64,000 bases of DNA from Leptidea sinapis (GCF_905404315.1 NC_066267.1:9810501-9874500); one strand, 5' to 3'. Shown: positions 34,886 to 46,798, counted from the stretch's first letter. Program-made: numbers and translations. The notes: a model not told the origin generated them from the sequence alone.

Positions 34886-35650
34886 GTTAAACTTATACTC
34901 GTTTTTTTATTTCATGTCTCAGCCTCTGCATGTAGTTTTCAATATTAATTTGGAGCGAAAACTAAACTTTTTTAAAACGAAATTGTTTATATTATGTATT
35001 TCTTGTTTAATAAAACGGGCATTGATTTAGTTCTAAGGGGTAATACTATTTTATAATTGCTCATTAAATTGTAAACTCACACTTATTTTCATTTTCTTCG
35101 TAATTGAACCCAAGAGAAGTTGTGGAGCCCCAATTATACGAGTTCATAAGGTATCGTGTATTTTGGAAAACTTTGTTGACGTTAGGGTGATTGATAAGGG
35201 TAGACATATTACCTGATATGAGGCACGTGTCTTGGGCGTCTGATGTTAATCCGATTTTATTTTGAATTTATATTATTATTCTAGCATTTTCTCGAGATAA
35301 ACAATCCTTTATAGGTTCTTTTTAGGTGTGTTGTTTTTATTTGTGTATTATTTAAGGGAACAAGAAACATGTGAGATATGGCAAGAGATACGATTTTCGC
35401 TTTAATTTACTGTAAGAAATTATAAGTATTTCAAAGGAGTATATTAGATAACTGAAAGTCATAGTTAATTTGACAAATATTGGAGGTGAAATTTAAAAGC
35501 AATCAATAAATCGACTAAATTAGAACTTAAAAATAACATAACATCAAATAAAATTTATCTTAAAAATATATTATTAATATCGCATGTGGAATCATATTCC
35601 ATCTGGTGATTTTAGAATAAAACAAAATAATACCATACAAGTTTGCGTTG
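34886..35650. other. No gene recognised
   Basis: About 760 bp, AT-rich, unique in the window. Confidence 0.4.
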
Positions 35651-35730
35651 TGTCTCAAGAGAACGTGGGCGATGTTGATCATTTACTCACATGTGATCCG
35701 AAGCTTCGTATTTCCAATATTCTATAAAAA
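35651..35730 (+). repeat. LINE-A 3' UTR scrap
   Basis: TCTCAAGAGAACGTGGGCGA then GTTGATCATTTACTCACATG matches the GAGAATGTGGGCGGCGGTGATCACTTAACA block, ending in ATTCTATAAAAATAG. A short, old fragment. Confidence 0.55.
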
Positions 35731-36230
35731 TAGAAAACATAAACATTCATGATAAAACACGTTGCACAAATTTATACAACAGCTCTTACGCTATGTGGTG
35801 TAGACCCAAAGGCGTCTCTATTTATTTTGCTTCTTGCGGTTTCAGCAATTTCCCAGCGTTAATTCCCTGAACAAGAATATATCTGATGTAGTATATACTC
35901 AATAAAATTGTATTGCTTCAATTGTATGTGAATATTATGCAATCCTATCTGGTCCTATATTTTATTCAGTACCTATTTAATTGGAATGACTCAATTGGAA
36001 TAAAATTGTTATTACTTATAGTTTTCCATATCTGGAAGTATATTAATATAATTGTTATTAATATATTTCATGTGCTGTGCTAGTTTTTTGGAATGGGAAT
36101 ATTACCCATATTAGTTGAAAGTTGAAAAAAAAACTCTTTAAGTGAAGGTCTGCTTTCTCCAATAAAGTTTGAGGTACTGCTTAGTAATTGCGGTTGGATT
36201 CATTTCATTTTTAGGTCAGTTAGTGTTGCC
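35731..36230. other. No feature recognised
   Basis: AT-rich lead-in to the RTE fragment, without ORFs. Confidence 0.4.
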
Positions 36231-36231
36231 A

Positions 36232-36655
36232 ATGATGATTTACGGTATGCAGACGTGGTAGCTAACTATGGGCCTGTTGAGAAAGCTCATGGTCGCTCAG
36301 AGGGCAATGGAGAAGGCTATGCGCAGAGTTTCCCTGCCAGATCGAATCAGAAATGAGGAGATCCGAAGGAGAACCAAAGCCACTGACATAGCCCAAATGA
36401 TTGCGAATCTGAGGTAGCAGTGGGCAGGGCACATAGAATGACGGACAGATGGCCGTTGGGGCAGTAAAGTCCTCGAATGGCGACCACGTACCGGAAGATG
36501 CAATGTTGGTAGCCCCCCACTAGTTGAACCAACGATCTGGTCAAGATCGCCGGAATACGTTGGATGAGGGCAGTGCAGGACCGATCGTGGTGGAGATCTT
36601 TGGGGGACGCCTTTGTCCAGCAGTGGACGTCTTCAGGCTGATGATGATGTTGATA
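36232..36655 (+). pseudogene. RTE-type LINE 3' end, plus
   Basis: Readable blocks: MGLLRKLMVAQRAMEKAMRR, VSLPDRIRNEEIRRRTKATD, IAQMIANLR, QWAGHIE, RTDGRWGSKVLEWRPRTGR, then IRWMRAVQDRSWWRSLGDAF and VQQWTSSG. This is the conserved C-terminal segment of RTE-clade reverse transcriptases. Stops and small shifts (after NLR, after GHIE, near PPTS) make it inactive. It ends in an ATGATGATGTTG run. Confidence 0.88.
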
Positions 36656-37083
36656 TTTTTTAACTTCGAATACATTGTAAGTACAAGCAAAAGCATTTTA
36701 TGAGCTAAGTTCAGTGTAACTATATACAAATGGAACCGATAAACTACATGGAAAATCATTTAAAGGTGAATCTTTAGTACAATTTAGTTCAGCGGTTTAT
36801 TTAAGCGAAGACAAACCACTTTTGTTAGTAACTGTACAGGGTTAACCTGGTGTTTTATTAGAATCGATCTTAACACAGTTCGTTAAGGTTCACAATTGAT
36901 TACACCTAGCAGCAGCACTTTGAGTAACAATGAGAGCCCTCGGCATGCACTTGTTAAAGTTTCACACTCGAGAAATTGAATGAATTTTTCAATTATTTTC
37001 TCTTTTATTTGTTATAATCTCATGGCGATTAGTTTTAATTGAAAGATATAATGCTTTACGGATTTTAAAAAATCTTTGTATTT

Positions 37084-37283
37084 GAATTGGTATTATTTTG
37101 CAAAAATCCATAATTATCTAAATGATGTCTTAAGTGTTAATTCGGCTAAGATCTAATTTCGTTCCAGAGTTTGGCGAGTCAACATCTCTTGAGGATGCCT
37201 TGCGTAGAGGCGGAACACGTGATTTATCGAATTGATAAAAAGATTAGCGATATTAACACTTAAAATAACTCATTCAGATAAAA
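37084..37283 (-). mobile_element. Hairpin retroposon, copy D, decayed
   Basis: Keeps GGATGCC..GTAGAGGCGGAACACGTG and the AGTGTTAATTCGGC arm. The core has become TTGAGGA and GGAA, so a hammerhead fold is lost. This is the oldest copy and shows the family has been active over a long time. Confidence 0.7.
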
Positions 37284-37284
37284 T

Positions 37285-37935
37285 TGTTATTGAAGTGGAA
37301 CTTCATTAGAATCGTTGTGATTTGAAACTCGATGAAACGAAAACGCGAGACGATAGAGACACAAACAGGTACATGTATAGGGTTCATCCGGCGGGAGAAT
37401 GAGATAGACACATAAATTCATAAGATTTAACGTGGGAGGAAAGGAAGCATTATATAGTGTTTTGGTACCAGGCGATCATAGTTGAAGAAGATATTGTGAT
37501 ATGTATGTCGCGAGTATATTAAAATTATATTAATATTATATTCTGACTTCATGCGCACGAAGCACTACATAGACACCAGGTACATAAATATGGTAGCAGT
37601 GATAGTAATGTCTTTCATAGCGTTTGAAATCATGTGTCATCCTAGCAACATGTACCAGGACCTCATATGCCGTTTAGAGGTTCATGTACAATGCATATCT
37701 TATAAATGTTATACAAGTGCTGACCTACTACGCTGCTACGTTATTGTTGTTGTTCTTGGTTCTCTTGCCTTGAGACCCTAAGGCCCAACCTCAGCGTAGT
37801 ACGTGTATAGTGTGTGAGTGTGTGTAGTACACGTTTGTAGAGATTATTCATCAGTTTTATAATAAAATTCTTCGTAATTTTTTAAGGTTTCACTTTTACC
37901 ACGTGTGAATTGCACACATGTTTTTTTACTTACGT
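37285..37935. repeat. 450-bp dispersed duplication, copy 2, with an insertion
   Basis: Matches 4020-4470 (GAAACTCGATGAAACGAAAA, GTTTTGGTACCAGGCGATCA, GTGATAGTAATGTCTTTCAT). Bases 37730-37885 are absent from copy 1 and begin with TACTACGCTGCTACG, returning as CAGCGTAGTACGTG: an inserted element with partly inverted ends. Confidence 0.65.
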
Positions 37936-38404
37936 TTTGATCTATAAGTGGTATCCATATGGTCGTCAAAGGTCCTTTGATACCTTAATTCATAAAAGAT
38001 TTTAATACAGCTGAAATATACAGCGATATTCGTTAAATATTTTACATGTAGATACACAACTTTGAGCCTAGGAAAAAGAGAAACACTTATTGAAGTTATA
38101 ACAAACATAACAATGTAAATCTCATACAATGTATAGATTAACTTAAAATAAAATGTATCAGCACCAAACCATTGCCTATTATTTGAAAATAATTATGCTT
38201 GTAAACATAAATATAGATTTAACAAAGGTTACAACATAATTTTGTCCATCACAGTACACTGTAAGGTAAATATTTAGCACATTGTTGTACACAACCAATT
38301 TACCATCCCTAAAAATGGGGAAATGGGGATATATAGTATACATCTACGCCGTTCTTACACAAATATTTTTTTCTTTTCTTGTCTTGCCCTCAAGCAGATG
38401 TGGT
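37936..38404. other. No gene recognised
   Basis: AT-rich; no repeat match within the window. Confidence 0.4.
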
Positions 38405-38625
38405 GAACGTTATTATAACATAAATTACTAATTTCCTAATAATACCACAGATTGGGAATGGAGCAAACGCCGTCAGTCAATCATCAATTTATTTGTATCG
38501 AAATTTACAAAAAAAAATAGTAGCCTGCTGAATTTTTTACGACTGTTCTTCTCGTGTCTGAGGCATTCATTTCCGAATGGTTTTTAGACTGTCAATAAGT
38601 GAATCCAATTTTAAATAAATATGTG
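38405..38625 (+). pseudogene. LINE-B 3' end, plus
   Basis: GAACGTTATTATAACATAAA, ATACCACAGATTGGGAATGG (TDWE) then the 3' UTR with GTTCTTCTCGTGTCTGAGGC and a TTTTAAATAAAT end. Only the last codons remain. Confidence 0.75.
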
Positions 38626-38739
38626 TAACTTAATTCAATTTGAAGTCAATTTGTGGTTTCATTCAAATAAAGTAAAAACAAATGTAAGCAAGAGCACTGA
38701 GCAAATTAAACATATTTTGATGGCGGATAGGACCACTGC

Positions 38740-38980
38740 GCCGTTGCCAGCTCGGCAATCAGCACGGCTTGTGTTAACAATAATAGTCGGCTATGGTACT
38801 GTGCGTGATTCGACATTCGCCCTTTCTCACTCTCTCTCGATCGGTCTCAATCGCTCTCTCCCTCTTCTTCGACGCTGCACATCTTCGTGACGCTAATATT
38901 ATTATTATTGCGTTTCTTCCGTAAAAATTTCCTTATGCACCTACGGAAGTTTCACTACAAAATATTTGAATTTGAATCTA
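38740..38980 (+). repeat. Unnamed retroelement end
   Basis: A G+C-richer block with a CTCTCTC-type pyrimidine stretch and CTTCTTCGACGCTGCACATC, finishing CTACAAAATATTTGAATTTG, a tail like those on LINE-B. No frame is convincing. May be a SINE or LINE fragment. Confidence 0.35.
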
Positions 38981-39244
38981 AACATCCCGCATTAAATGCA
39001 TGCAGTACATTTAAATGTGGTTAAGCCGGGGTAGAACCTGCACAAATAAATTTAACACACGCTCATGGTTTCCACGCCCGTCGCAAACAACTCTAATCTG
39101 GGTTATATACGGGCTCTGTGGCTTTCGAATCAGCTGTAACTGTCTCAGGAAATATTAATTAAAGTTGTTGTTTGTAAATTACTCTACAGTTTTAGTACAC
39201 TATGCCGCTATTGTGAAAATTTCATGAGTATGAAATCAATACTT

Positions 39245-39355
39245 ATTTCGCGGATTTCAAGGAACTTTCTACAAAGTACTAGAAAGCTGTGGAATGAGCT
39301 CCCTTGTACGGTTTTTCTGGGACGATACGATATGGGTGCTGAAAAAAAACGCAAA
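39245..39355 (+). pseudogene. LINE-A fragment
   Basis: RISRNFLQSTRKLWNELPC, TVFLGRYDMGAEKK matches RFSRSFLPRTTKLWNELPCAVFPGRYDMGTFKK. Truncated on both sides. Confidence 0.75.
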
Positions 39356-39599
39356 GGCCGGAAAATAATACACATACAAACTGCTCTTTTCGCTACTGGT
39401 GGCGCTCTTCTATAATACAGCGTATATCAATTGTCATTGTGGACAGTGTCTTCAATTGTATTTCCCTATAAACTTTCATATCCTATTTCATCTCCATGTT
39501 GGTCAAAGTTTCAAAAATGCTCGAACAAATGTTTATAAATTACTACTTATCAAATGCCTAAATACAAAGTTTATGGTTTTATCTCCGAAAATGACGAAT

Positions 39600-39782
39600 T
39601 CCTATACAAGCTTCCAACACCTATTTCAACCCCTCCGTTTACTTTTTCGCAATTAAAGGTAGCCTTTGTCCTTTTGCAAGCTTTAGTCTATCTCTGTATT
39701 AAATTTCATCAAAATTTTTTCAGTGGTTTAGGCGTGAAAGCGTAACATACAAACGTACATTCACATTTATAATATTAGTAGG
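39600..39782 (-). mobile_element. Helitron 5' portion, minus
   Basis: The minus strand starts CCCTACTAATATTATAAATG and continues through TTACGCTTTCACGCCTAAAC and TTTGATGAAATTTAATACAG. The matching 3' end is not seen at the left. Confidence 0.65.
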
Positions 39783-40047
39783 GTTGTATGTAATGGAATT
39801 TTTGTATGTTTTTTCACACTTCTTCCATATTATTTGAAAATTTGCATCAAATCGAGGACTTTTGTGACATTGCAATCGTGCCGGAATTATCTGGATACAT
39901 ACAATATCGACACATTAAAAAACATACTTTTAATACTTAAATATTAGTTATAGTTAAAAAATATGCATTATTAGGAGTTAAATAATTAGTAATTACGGTT
40001 GTTTGGTTATATAGCAATATAATAATAATATTTACACACTTTTTAAA

Positions 40048-40200
40048 TAAATTATCTTGCCCCAAATTAAGCATATTATATAGCCTGTGCCCTGCCATGG
40101 GGTGCAAGACAACGATATATTTAATACAATAAACTTACTTAAACATACATAAATACATATAAACCTACATAAATACATTTAAACATCCATGACTCGGAAT
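40048..40200 (-). repeat. tRNA-headed SINE (S2), tail only
   Basis: ATTATCTTGCCCCAAATTAA, GGTGCAAGACAACGATATAT and AACATCCATGACTCGGAA match the S2 body. The tRNA-like head is absent (5' truncation). Confidence 0.8.
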
Positions 40201-40334
40201 ATTTATATAAATCTAAGCAGTCTTAATGCCGCTTAAGAACGATTTCTCCGTAAATTTATGTTTATTTTCTAAATTTGAAAAGCATATTCCTTTTTTAAAC
40301 TTTAATTTATTTTTCATGGAAACCGTAAACAAAT

Positions 40335-40720
40335 AAACATTTTTGAATAATTCTTTTGAGTTATATATTTTTATAGATAATCTTCCCAAACTTTTTGAGG
40401 TTATATAATATGTATGAATTAAGTTAAATCGTCATCAATTTTGCTTTTTGTGACTAATTTATTTTATTCTTTCCTGGTACTCTGAACCAAACAAAAACTT
40501 TTTTAAATAATTTTTTGAATACAATATTTATTTATCAATTTTGGAGCGTATTAGTTTTTGAAACTATTATATTTTATTATTTCCTGGTACTTACGTACTT
40601 AACCAAAATAAAACTTTTGTAAATAATTCTTTTGTATTATATATTTTTATGTTTTCTATCTTCCCAGACTTATAGTGCTTAGATATGTAGGAATTAAGTT
40701 AAATGAGCAATTGACCAGAT
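40335..40720. repeat. Local imperfect tandem duplication
   Basis: AATAATTCTTTTG-TATATATTTTTAT and CTTCCCA(A/G)ACTT occur at 40347 and 40620, TTCCTGGTACT(C/T) at 40471 and 40580, and GAATTAAGTTAAAT near 40418 and 40691. It amounts to two or three diverged units of about 110-270 bases, ending about 160 bases before the possible exon at 40883. Confidence 0.5.
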
Positions 40721-40882
40721 TCAAGTAAGCACTCCAACATCGAACCTTGGTCTTAACGACAGTGATTATAAGTAGCAATAAAGTTACTTAAGTTATAAGT
40801 AGTCAATTAAATCTAAATCTGTGATAAGACTTAAATTTAACGAGTGTACTATAAATAAGAAAGTGTACTATTAATAAGAAAA

Positions 40883-40972
40883 ATGGCGTTCGCAGCGGCT
40901 CGTATGATCTTGAAAGATAAGAGGCGGAAGGCTTCAAAGGAAGATTTCAGGGATCCAAGAAGTAGAAGCAAG
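40883..40972 (+). CDS. Possible first coding exon of an unidentified gene
   Basis: An ATG in good context (AAAATGG) opens 30 codons reading MAFAAARMILKDKRRKASKE, then DFRDPRSRSK, and reaches AAG|GTATTT, a plausible splice donor. The unspliced frame stops two codons later (TGA). Base composition is clearly richer in G+C than the flanks and codon use looks like real coding sequence, with a basic, Arg/Lys-rich peptide and no transposon similarity that I recognise. No second exon was found to the right on the plus strand, so it may lie far away or the call may be false. I do not recognise the protein. Confidence 0.35.
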
Positions 40973-41180
40973 GTATTTTGAATTTAGCTTTAAAATTATT
41001 TAGTTTAAGTACTTAGCTGTTAAAATTACATGCAACTTTATGGTACATATAAATTATACACATAAAAAAATTTAAATTTGTGATTGTTTTGTGAAGATTT
41101 TGGTGAATAATGATTGGCTGCACAAAATAGGGCTAATATTTCAACCTTAAACACGTTAAACCATTAATATATAAATATTA

Positions 41181-41543
41181 CTTGCTGTCCGACAGACGTT
41201 GTTCTGTACATAATAAATAAAATTGTTTTTTATGAATTTGTCAATAATATTTCATAACATCAAGAATTATTTCGTAGAATATGCTCTACGTTGTTATAAA
41301 GAAATTGTTTCACAGCTGCACTGTTAAACCGTACGTCAATAAATTCTCTTATAGAAAATATGTCCATACATAATAAATATTGTAAATAAAAATAATTATG
41401 GGTTTGAGACCAAAGTAAAACTATCCAATCTCTCGAGTTGGACTTAACTGTACTCCATGAAGTAATCCCCATTTATATCCCGTCAATAGTTTAGGGGTTC
41501 ACTGAAAACAAACATCAGGACACTGGATTTGTGCATATTAAGA
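41181..41543 (-). mobile_element. Non-autonomous Helitron, minus
   Basis: The minus strand runs TCTTAATATGCACAAATCCA ... GTCTGTCGGACAGCAAG; the terminal CTAG is mutated to CAAG. It shares the interior of 41725-42087 in opposite orientation. Confidence 0.8.
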
Positions 41544-41724
41544 TTTAGTTACATACGGTAAGCAATCGCTTTTGGCTTTGGTGGATTTAGGATAGCATTT
41601 ATTCCTACATCTGCTTACGGTTGATCATCATTATCGGGCATGTAGTGATAACTACATTTTAAATTTAGTCCAATTTCTAACTTTAACGGATTTTAAAAGT
41701 TTTATTTAAAAAGACTGAATAAAA

Positions 41725-42087
41725 TCTTAATATACATATATATCACGTGACACGTTTGTCCGCGATGGACACCTAAACTGATGAACGGATTTCAATGGGG
41801 ATTACTTCATGGAGTCCAGTTTAGTCCAACTTGAGAGATAGGATAGTTTTTATATCGTTTTGGGATCCATAATTATTTTTATTTGCAATATTTATTTTGT
41901 ATCGACATATATTTTATGAGAATTTCGTGACGCACGGTTTGACAGTTCAACAAGAAACAATTTCAATATAACAACAGAGTGCATTTTTTACGAAATCATT
42001 ATTGATGTTTTGAAATATTATTGGCAAATTCCTGTAAAACAGTATTTTTTTTATTATCTACAGAACAACGTCTGTCGGGTCAGCTAG
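41725..42087 (+). mobile_element. Non-autonomous Helitron, plus, intact ends
   Basis: Begins TCTTAATATACATATATATC, has CACTCCATGAAG-type and GACGCACGGTTTGACAGTTC core words, and ends GTCTGTCGGGTCAGCTAG followed by T. It forms an inverted pair with the preceding Helitron, 181 bases apart. Confidence 0.88.
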
Positions 42088-42600
42088 TATTATACATAAC
42101 TGAACTGCTTTTCCAAACCATGAAAGCCAGCTTAAGATTACAATTGCGTCCAGCTATTACTTATACGTATATTTATAATATAATCGCTAAAATAAGTTTT
42201 TATTAGTGACATTTATTTCCTCTCAGGGCACCATTTCTTTCCGAAGGGGTAGTAGAGATTTAATATACATCAAAACTTGGACGAATTAACCACTGGACTC
42301 GAAATTAAAAAAAGAATATTTGGAATCTCATAATGACCATTATTCGCTGATTTGTGGATGTGAAATAATAATGATACTTGTAATCCAACCAATTCACTTC
42401 CCAAGTGGAAATTGGAAGGAAAACGTGTCTATTGATATATAGCAACATATATCAATAGATTAGTTTTCCTTATCTATCTTGCTTATCTCCATTTTATATG
42501 GTTTTCTTTCTTGCAACCTTTTCTTGTCTATACGCTAGATTATTGAAGGTCTATGGTCAGCAGAACGCTTTGAAACAAAGGCAATTATTATTATATTTAT
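42088..42600. other. No gene recognised
   Basis: Contains a short perfect inverted motif (CTATTGATATATAG / CAACATATATCAATAG, 42427-42460). Otherwise unremarkable. Confidence 0.4.
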
Positions 42601-42900
42601 TTTTTATTTTAATAAGGCGAGACGAGCAGGACGTTCAGCTGATTGTAATTGATACGCCCTGCCCATTACAATGCAGTGCCGCTTAGAATTCTCGAAAAAG
42701 ACAAATATTCTGCATTACAGTTGCGTTCGTCGCCTTGAGACAAGATGTTAAGTCTCATTTGCCCAGTAATTTCACTAGCTACGGCACCCTTCAGACCGAA
42801 ACAGTAATGCTTACTCATTACTGCTTCACGGCAGAAATAGGCGCCGTTGAGGTACCCATAACCTAGCCGGCATCCTGTGCAAAGGAGCCTCCCACTGGTA
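42601..42900 (-). repeat. SINE-like repeat S1, copy g
   Basis: Full-length minus copy, GGCGAGACGAGCAGGACGTT to GGAGCCTCCCACTGGTA. Confidence 0.88.
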
Positions 42901-44265
42901 TGTATTACATCGGCTGCAAATAAACCAGTTGCATTTAAGGGTCTACCACACTAGCGACTTTAATAATACTCTTCTAGCTCAACAGCACGATATATTATGT
43001 GTCGGTGGCTTAATAAGTAGAACTCCCACCACGGTGCCTAGGTTTGATACTCGTCAGTCACGTACCAACGTGCATTCAGTTTTGAATTCATATCACGTTT
43101 CTTCCACACTTTATAAGGTCAGCAACGCTCCTGTGATTCCTCTAATTATTTGTTCCTGTGGTTCCATAAACAAAAGAATAGCGACGTTTAACGAATCAAT
43201 TACTATATTTTTTAATAGTTTGAAAATCTTATTTTGATTAAATAAATATATCCTTTGCCTTAAACTAGTTATATTTTCAAAAGTCATCACTGAAAGCCGT
43301 GTTTGATTGAGCAGTAAATAAATATTCCAAAAAAAATCTATACAAATTATAAAGTTTTGAGAACAGTTCATCAGTTGAGTTCGTTAGGAAATTGCTCATT
43401 AAGCTTCGTCGTTACTGTATTATTACGTACTCATGGCTGCCTTACACACCGTACAACAAAAGCTTATTAGAAATTTATTTGTTAAAAAAATTAAGGCAAT
43501 TAATTTTCAAGGCAAAAATTTATTTATCATTTTCAGTAACTTTTTGAAATGTAATCAAATGAAATCAATTAAGTATGAATAGAGCAATAAAACAGATTTA
43601 ACATAATATAACTTAGATCATGTGAGAGGTCTTACAATCTCCTTACATTTAATTTTTATTAAATCATGATTTATTTCTAAATAATATTTAGTGATGAAGG
43701 AGATGGCATAGCACGTATATTGTGACCCAAGATTAACCCTTATCTCTTCAACTGTTTAATTATTATAGCTTATTAAAAGTTATACAAAATACATATAAAA
43801 AGCATCTGAACTAATTTACCGTATGAACATAAAGGTCTCCTTTATCGTAAGAGTGCCGTACATTAAAATTCGAAATTACATTGGTTCGTTTTGTCAGAGA
43901 AAAAATAATTTCAATGGTAGTAAAAAATGCTTTAGTAGTAAAATAACAATCGAAAGAAATATAATAAAATTTGCAACTATAAGCAAATAAACTAGATTTT
44001 AAAATGTAATATTATTGAATTTATATATTTTTTTTTCTATATAAAATCAATTAGTATTTAATTTTTATTATGTAATAGTCCGACTGTTTTTGTTATTAAT
44101 AAGCCTGATATAAATGATTTTTTATTATTTTTATTATTAAATAAATCATTCAAGCTTAAAATATTCAAATAGCTTATTAAACAAAGACTTAGCCAGGAAA
44201 TTTTTATAAAAACCTTTTTATTAAATGTAAGAATAATTTTTCTGTTAAATCACTAATCACCACTT
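42901..44265. other. No gene recognised
   Basis: Mostly AT-rich. A 35-base scrap at 43116-43150 (CAGCAACGCTCCTGTGATTC) matches the LINE-A end. The ORF over 42929-43237 has no family likeness. Confidence 0.4.
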
Positions 44266-44385
44266 CGGATGCAAATGACGCAAGAAACATTACAAGAATT
44301 CTTTTTTGCGCTCGCTACTAATACCGTACTGTAAGTGAATTACAATCTATCTCTGGTAGTTCAGATATTCCAGTAAATGGAACGC
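44266..44385 (-). repeat. Diverged LINE-G 3' UTR fragment
   Basis: CACCACTTCGGATGCAAATG, GACGCAAGAAACATTACAAG and TTCTTTTTTGCGCTCGCT parallel CCGCTTCGGAAACAAATGGC and GGCGCAAGAAACTCTCCCAG of the better copies. Confidence 0.5.
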
Positions 44386-45454
44386 ATAACTGTAAATCTT
44401 AAATAAAATGGCTAACAATAAATATATAATAGCTTTTTCGTAAAAAGAAAGAACATAATATTCGTTAATTCATCCGTATATATTACTGTTCGGTGTGATT
44501 GAATCCATACTTAGGTAAATGTAGCTGCTAAAGGCAAGCGCTCAAGTCATTATCGTAGCGACTTGATTGAGATTCTCATTACTGGCGTGTATGAAAATTA
44601 AACGTTTTTCCATGCGGAACTCATCTTTCATATTAATAGTTAGTTCTACGGCTTTGTCTACCAAAATTTAAAAACATTTCTTATTCTCTTTTGTAACTAA
44701 ATCCACTATTTAATGTGAAAAACCAGCAAACTCATTTGATGATAACTCCCTCTCCCTCATTGATTAATTTTGTATTTTACTGCAACAATACATTTTCATT
44801 ATGTTAATAGTCAAAAAAAAAAACAAAAAGCTTTGTCTTGCCAAATGTAAAAATCTCAGGTCGAAAATGTCAACATCCGGAAATCAGGTCAGAGGTCAAC
44901 TTAATCTATAATGTGGCAAACGGTGGCTGTATTGGTGCGTGACATTAGCCAGCCGGAAGCTGCCGGAAACCGGATATTAATCATAGTTAATTAGAACATT
45001 ACTGACAAAGATAAACAAGAGAATTCTGTCTTCTTATAAGCATAAACTACTGAATAATTTGAATTCATTAACTCCTTTATAAAATAGGAGATTTCTAAAG
45101 GCTTTGTATTTAAAAAAAATACTCACATTTCTTTTTTATTAAGGCCGCTATCCCAAGAAATCGCGAAAATATCGCATAATTGAAACTATGTTTTGACGGT
45201 TTATATTAAGCATATGTCTACAGAATATGAGAAGAAAAATCATTTTTTCTTTACATTTCTATTTTTTAAAGACAGTGCGGAAAAAAATAACCAAAATACC
45301 ACTAATTTATACAGTTTGAGCAATGCTAATCATTCAATGTAGATAAAAATTGTATGATAATTTATTAATTGTGCACCAATACTATATAACATGTTATGTT
45401 AGTCTTGTAAGGAAAATTGTGTTATGTTTGTAGTAAATTAAAAATGCTTCTAGT
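44386..45454. other. No gene recognised
   Basis: About 1.1 kb, unique. A slightly G+C-richer stretch at 44850-44985 shows no open frame. Confidence 0.4.
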
Positions 45455-45650
45455 TCTTAACTATGGCGATCTTGTGCGAGAGAGGTAACCTATCTCGGTT
45501 TGATTTTCAAGGCCATTGGCTCGGTCGCCAGCTTTAGGCCAACGAGTCTACATACGGGGGTCACCTGATGGTATGTCATCACCGCGGCTTATAACCTCTA
45601 AAACTAAAATCACAAGAGCATTGGCCACCTTTTATAGGGTTGAATAAAAG
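45455..45650 (-). repeat. Diverged LINE 3' UTR, minus
   Basis: GGTCACCTGATGGTATGTCA then TCACCGCGG and CACAAGAGCATTGGCCACC are reminiscent of the inverted LINE-A 3' UTR (GGTCACCTGGTGTTAAATGA). A related but distinct subfamily. Confidence 0.45.
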
Positions 45651-45734
45651 TACCTAATCTGAAAGATCTAAAATAATCTAAAACCTCTATTATGTGATTA
45701 ATTACACAAACTACAAAACAAAATTTAAGAACCT

Positions 45735-45905
45735 TTCGAGCGACGTATCGTTGATAAATATTGTATGCCCTATTCAACTCTCAGGTTGTGGCTTCATCTA
45801 CATGATCTACTTTACAGTTGATAACCTGCTCAATTCCAATATTTGCAAATTAGGAAATTGACTTGAGATGTCGCTTTTTCAAATCTAAACAATTTGTTAT
45901 TTTTT
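45735..45905 (-). repeat. S3 element, minus, head-less
   Basis: The reverse complement reads GCGACATCTCAAGTCAATTT, GAAGCCACAACCTGAGAGTT and ACGATACGTCGCTCGAAAGG, the S3 body just before the tRNA-like head, which is missing. Confidence 0.6.
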
Positions 45906-46469
45906 AAATTTAGTTTTCCGTACTTAGTATGAATACTAGAAACAGTTTTGGTACTACATGGTCCTACCTATCGCGCCACTAACGTTTCCTTCTGTAAAAT
46001 TGTTTTGTGCGCCAAATGACAATCAAAGAAACTATGTAACTCCTATTAAATTAAGTACCTAGTTGTAATGAGGTAGAGTTTTACGAGCTTAAAGTCAATA
46101 TTTTGAAATACTAAAGTTTTCGTAATTAATCCAATGTTTAAACGTTCTACAACTCGAGGTCAGTACGCTGCGAAGGTACTTGACAATGTTATACCGGTGT
46201 CAACTAATCTTTAATTGCTGCATAAATGTACTATATTTTTATGTTATATTACCTTAAATTACTGTACTATATCATAGTACACTAAAGTTTAGTACACAAT
46301 AATTTTATTGTTATAAATATATTAATAGTTCTGCTAATATTTTTAGCGGAATTTATCAATTCATAACATTTAAAATTATAGGCTTTATCCATCCATAATT
46401 ATTTGAGTACATAACAAGTACGTACATAAAAAAAAATCTGGACTCCCTAAGCAGCTAGGTTTGCTGAAA
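45906..46469. other. No gene recognised
   Basis: AT-rich. No match to other parts of the window. Confidence 0.4.
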
Positions 46470-46798
46470 AAAAAATATTTTTTTTTATCTGGAAAAGTAG
46501 GACAAACCAGCGTACGGGTCACCCGGTGTTAAGTGATCATCGCCACCCATATTCTCTTACAACACCAGAGGAATCACAGGATAATTGCTGGCCTTCAAGG
46601 AAGGTGTACGCGCTTTTTTTGAAGGTACCCATGTCGTATTACTCTGGAATCACTGCACAAGGGAGGTCATTCCACAGCTTTTTAGTACGTAGAAAAAAGC
46701 TCCATCAAAACTACACTGTGGAGGACCGCCAGACATCCACATGGTGGGGATGATAGCCTATCCGTGTCGTGCGAAGGTGGAATTCGGCGGCAGGAATA
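46470..46798 (-). pseudogene. LINE-A 3' end, minus
   Basis: T-run at the left, then GTACGGGTCACCCGGTGTTA (inverted 3' UTR), and on the minus strand readable pieces of WRSSTVxFx.SFxLRTKKLWN and DMGTFKKSAYTF. Frames are broken near the PGRYDMG block. Confidence 0.8.

Noticed and set aside
38621..38890. 89-codon plus ORF across a G+C-richer block
   Set aside because: It crosses the join between a LINE-B tail and another retroelement end, so it cannot be one gene.
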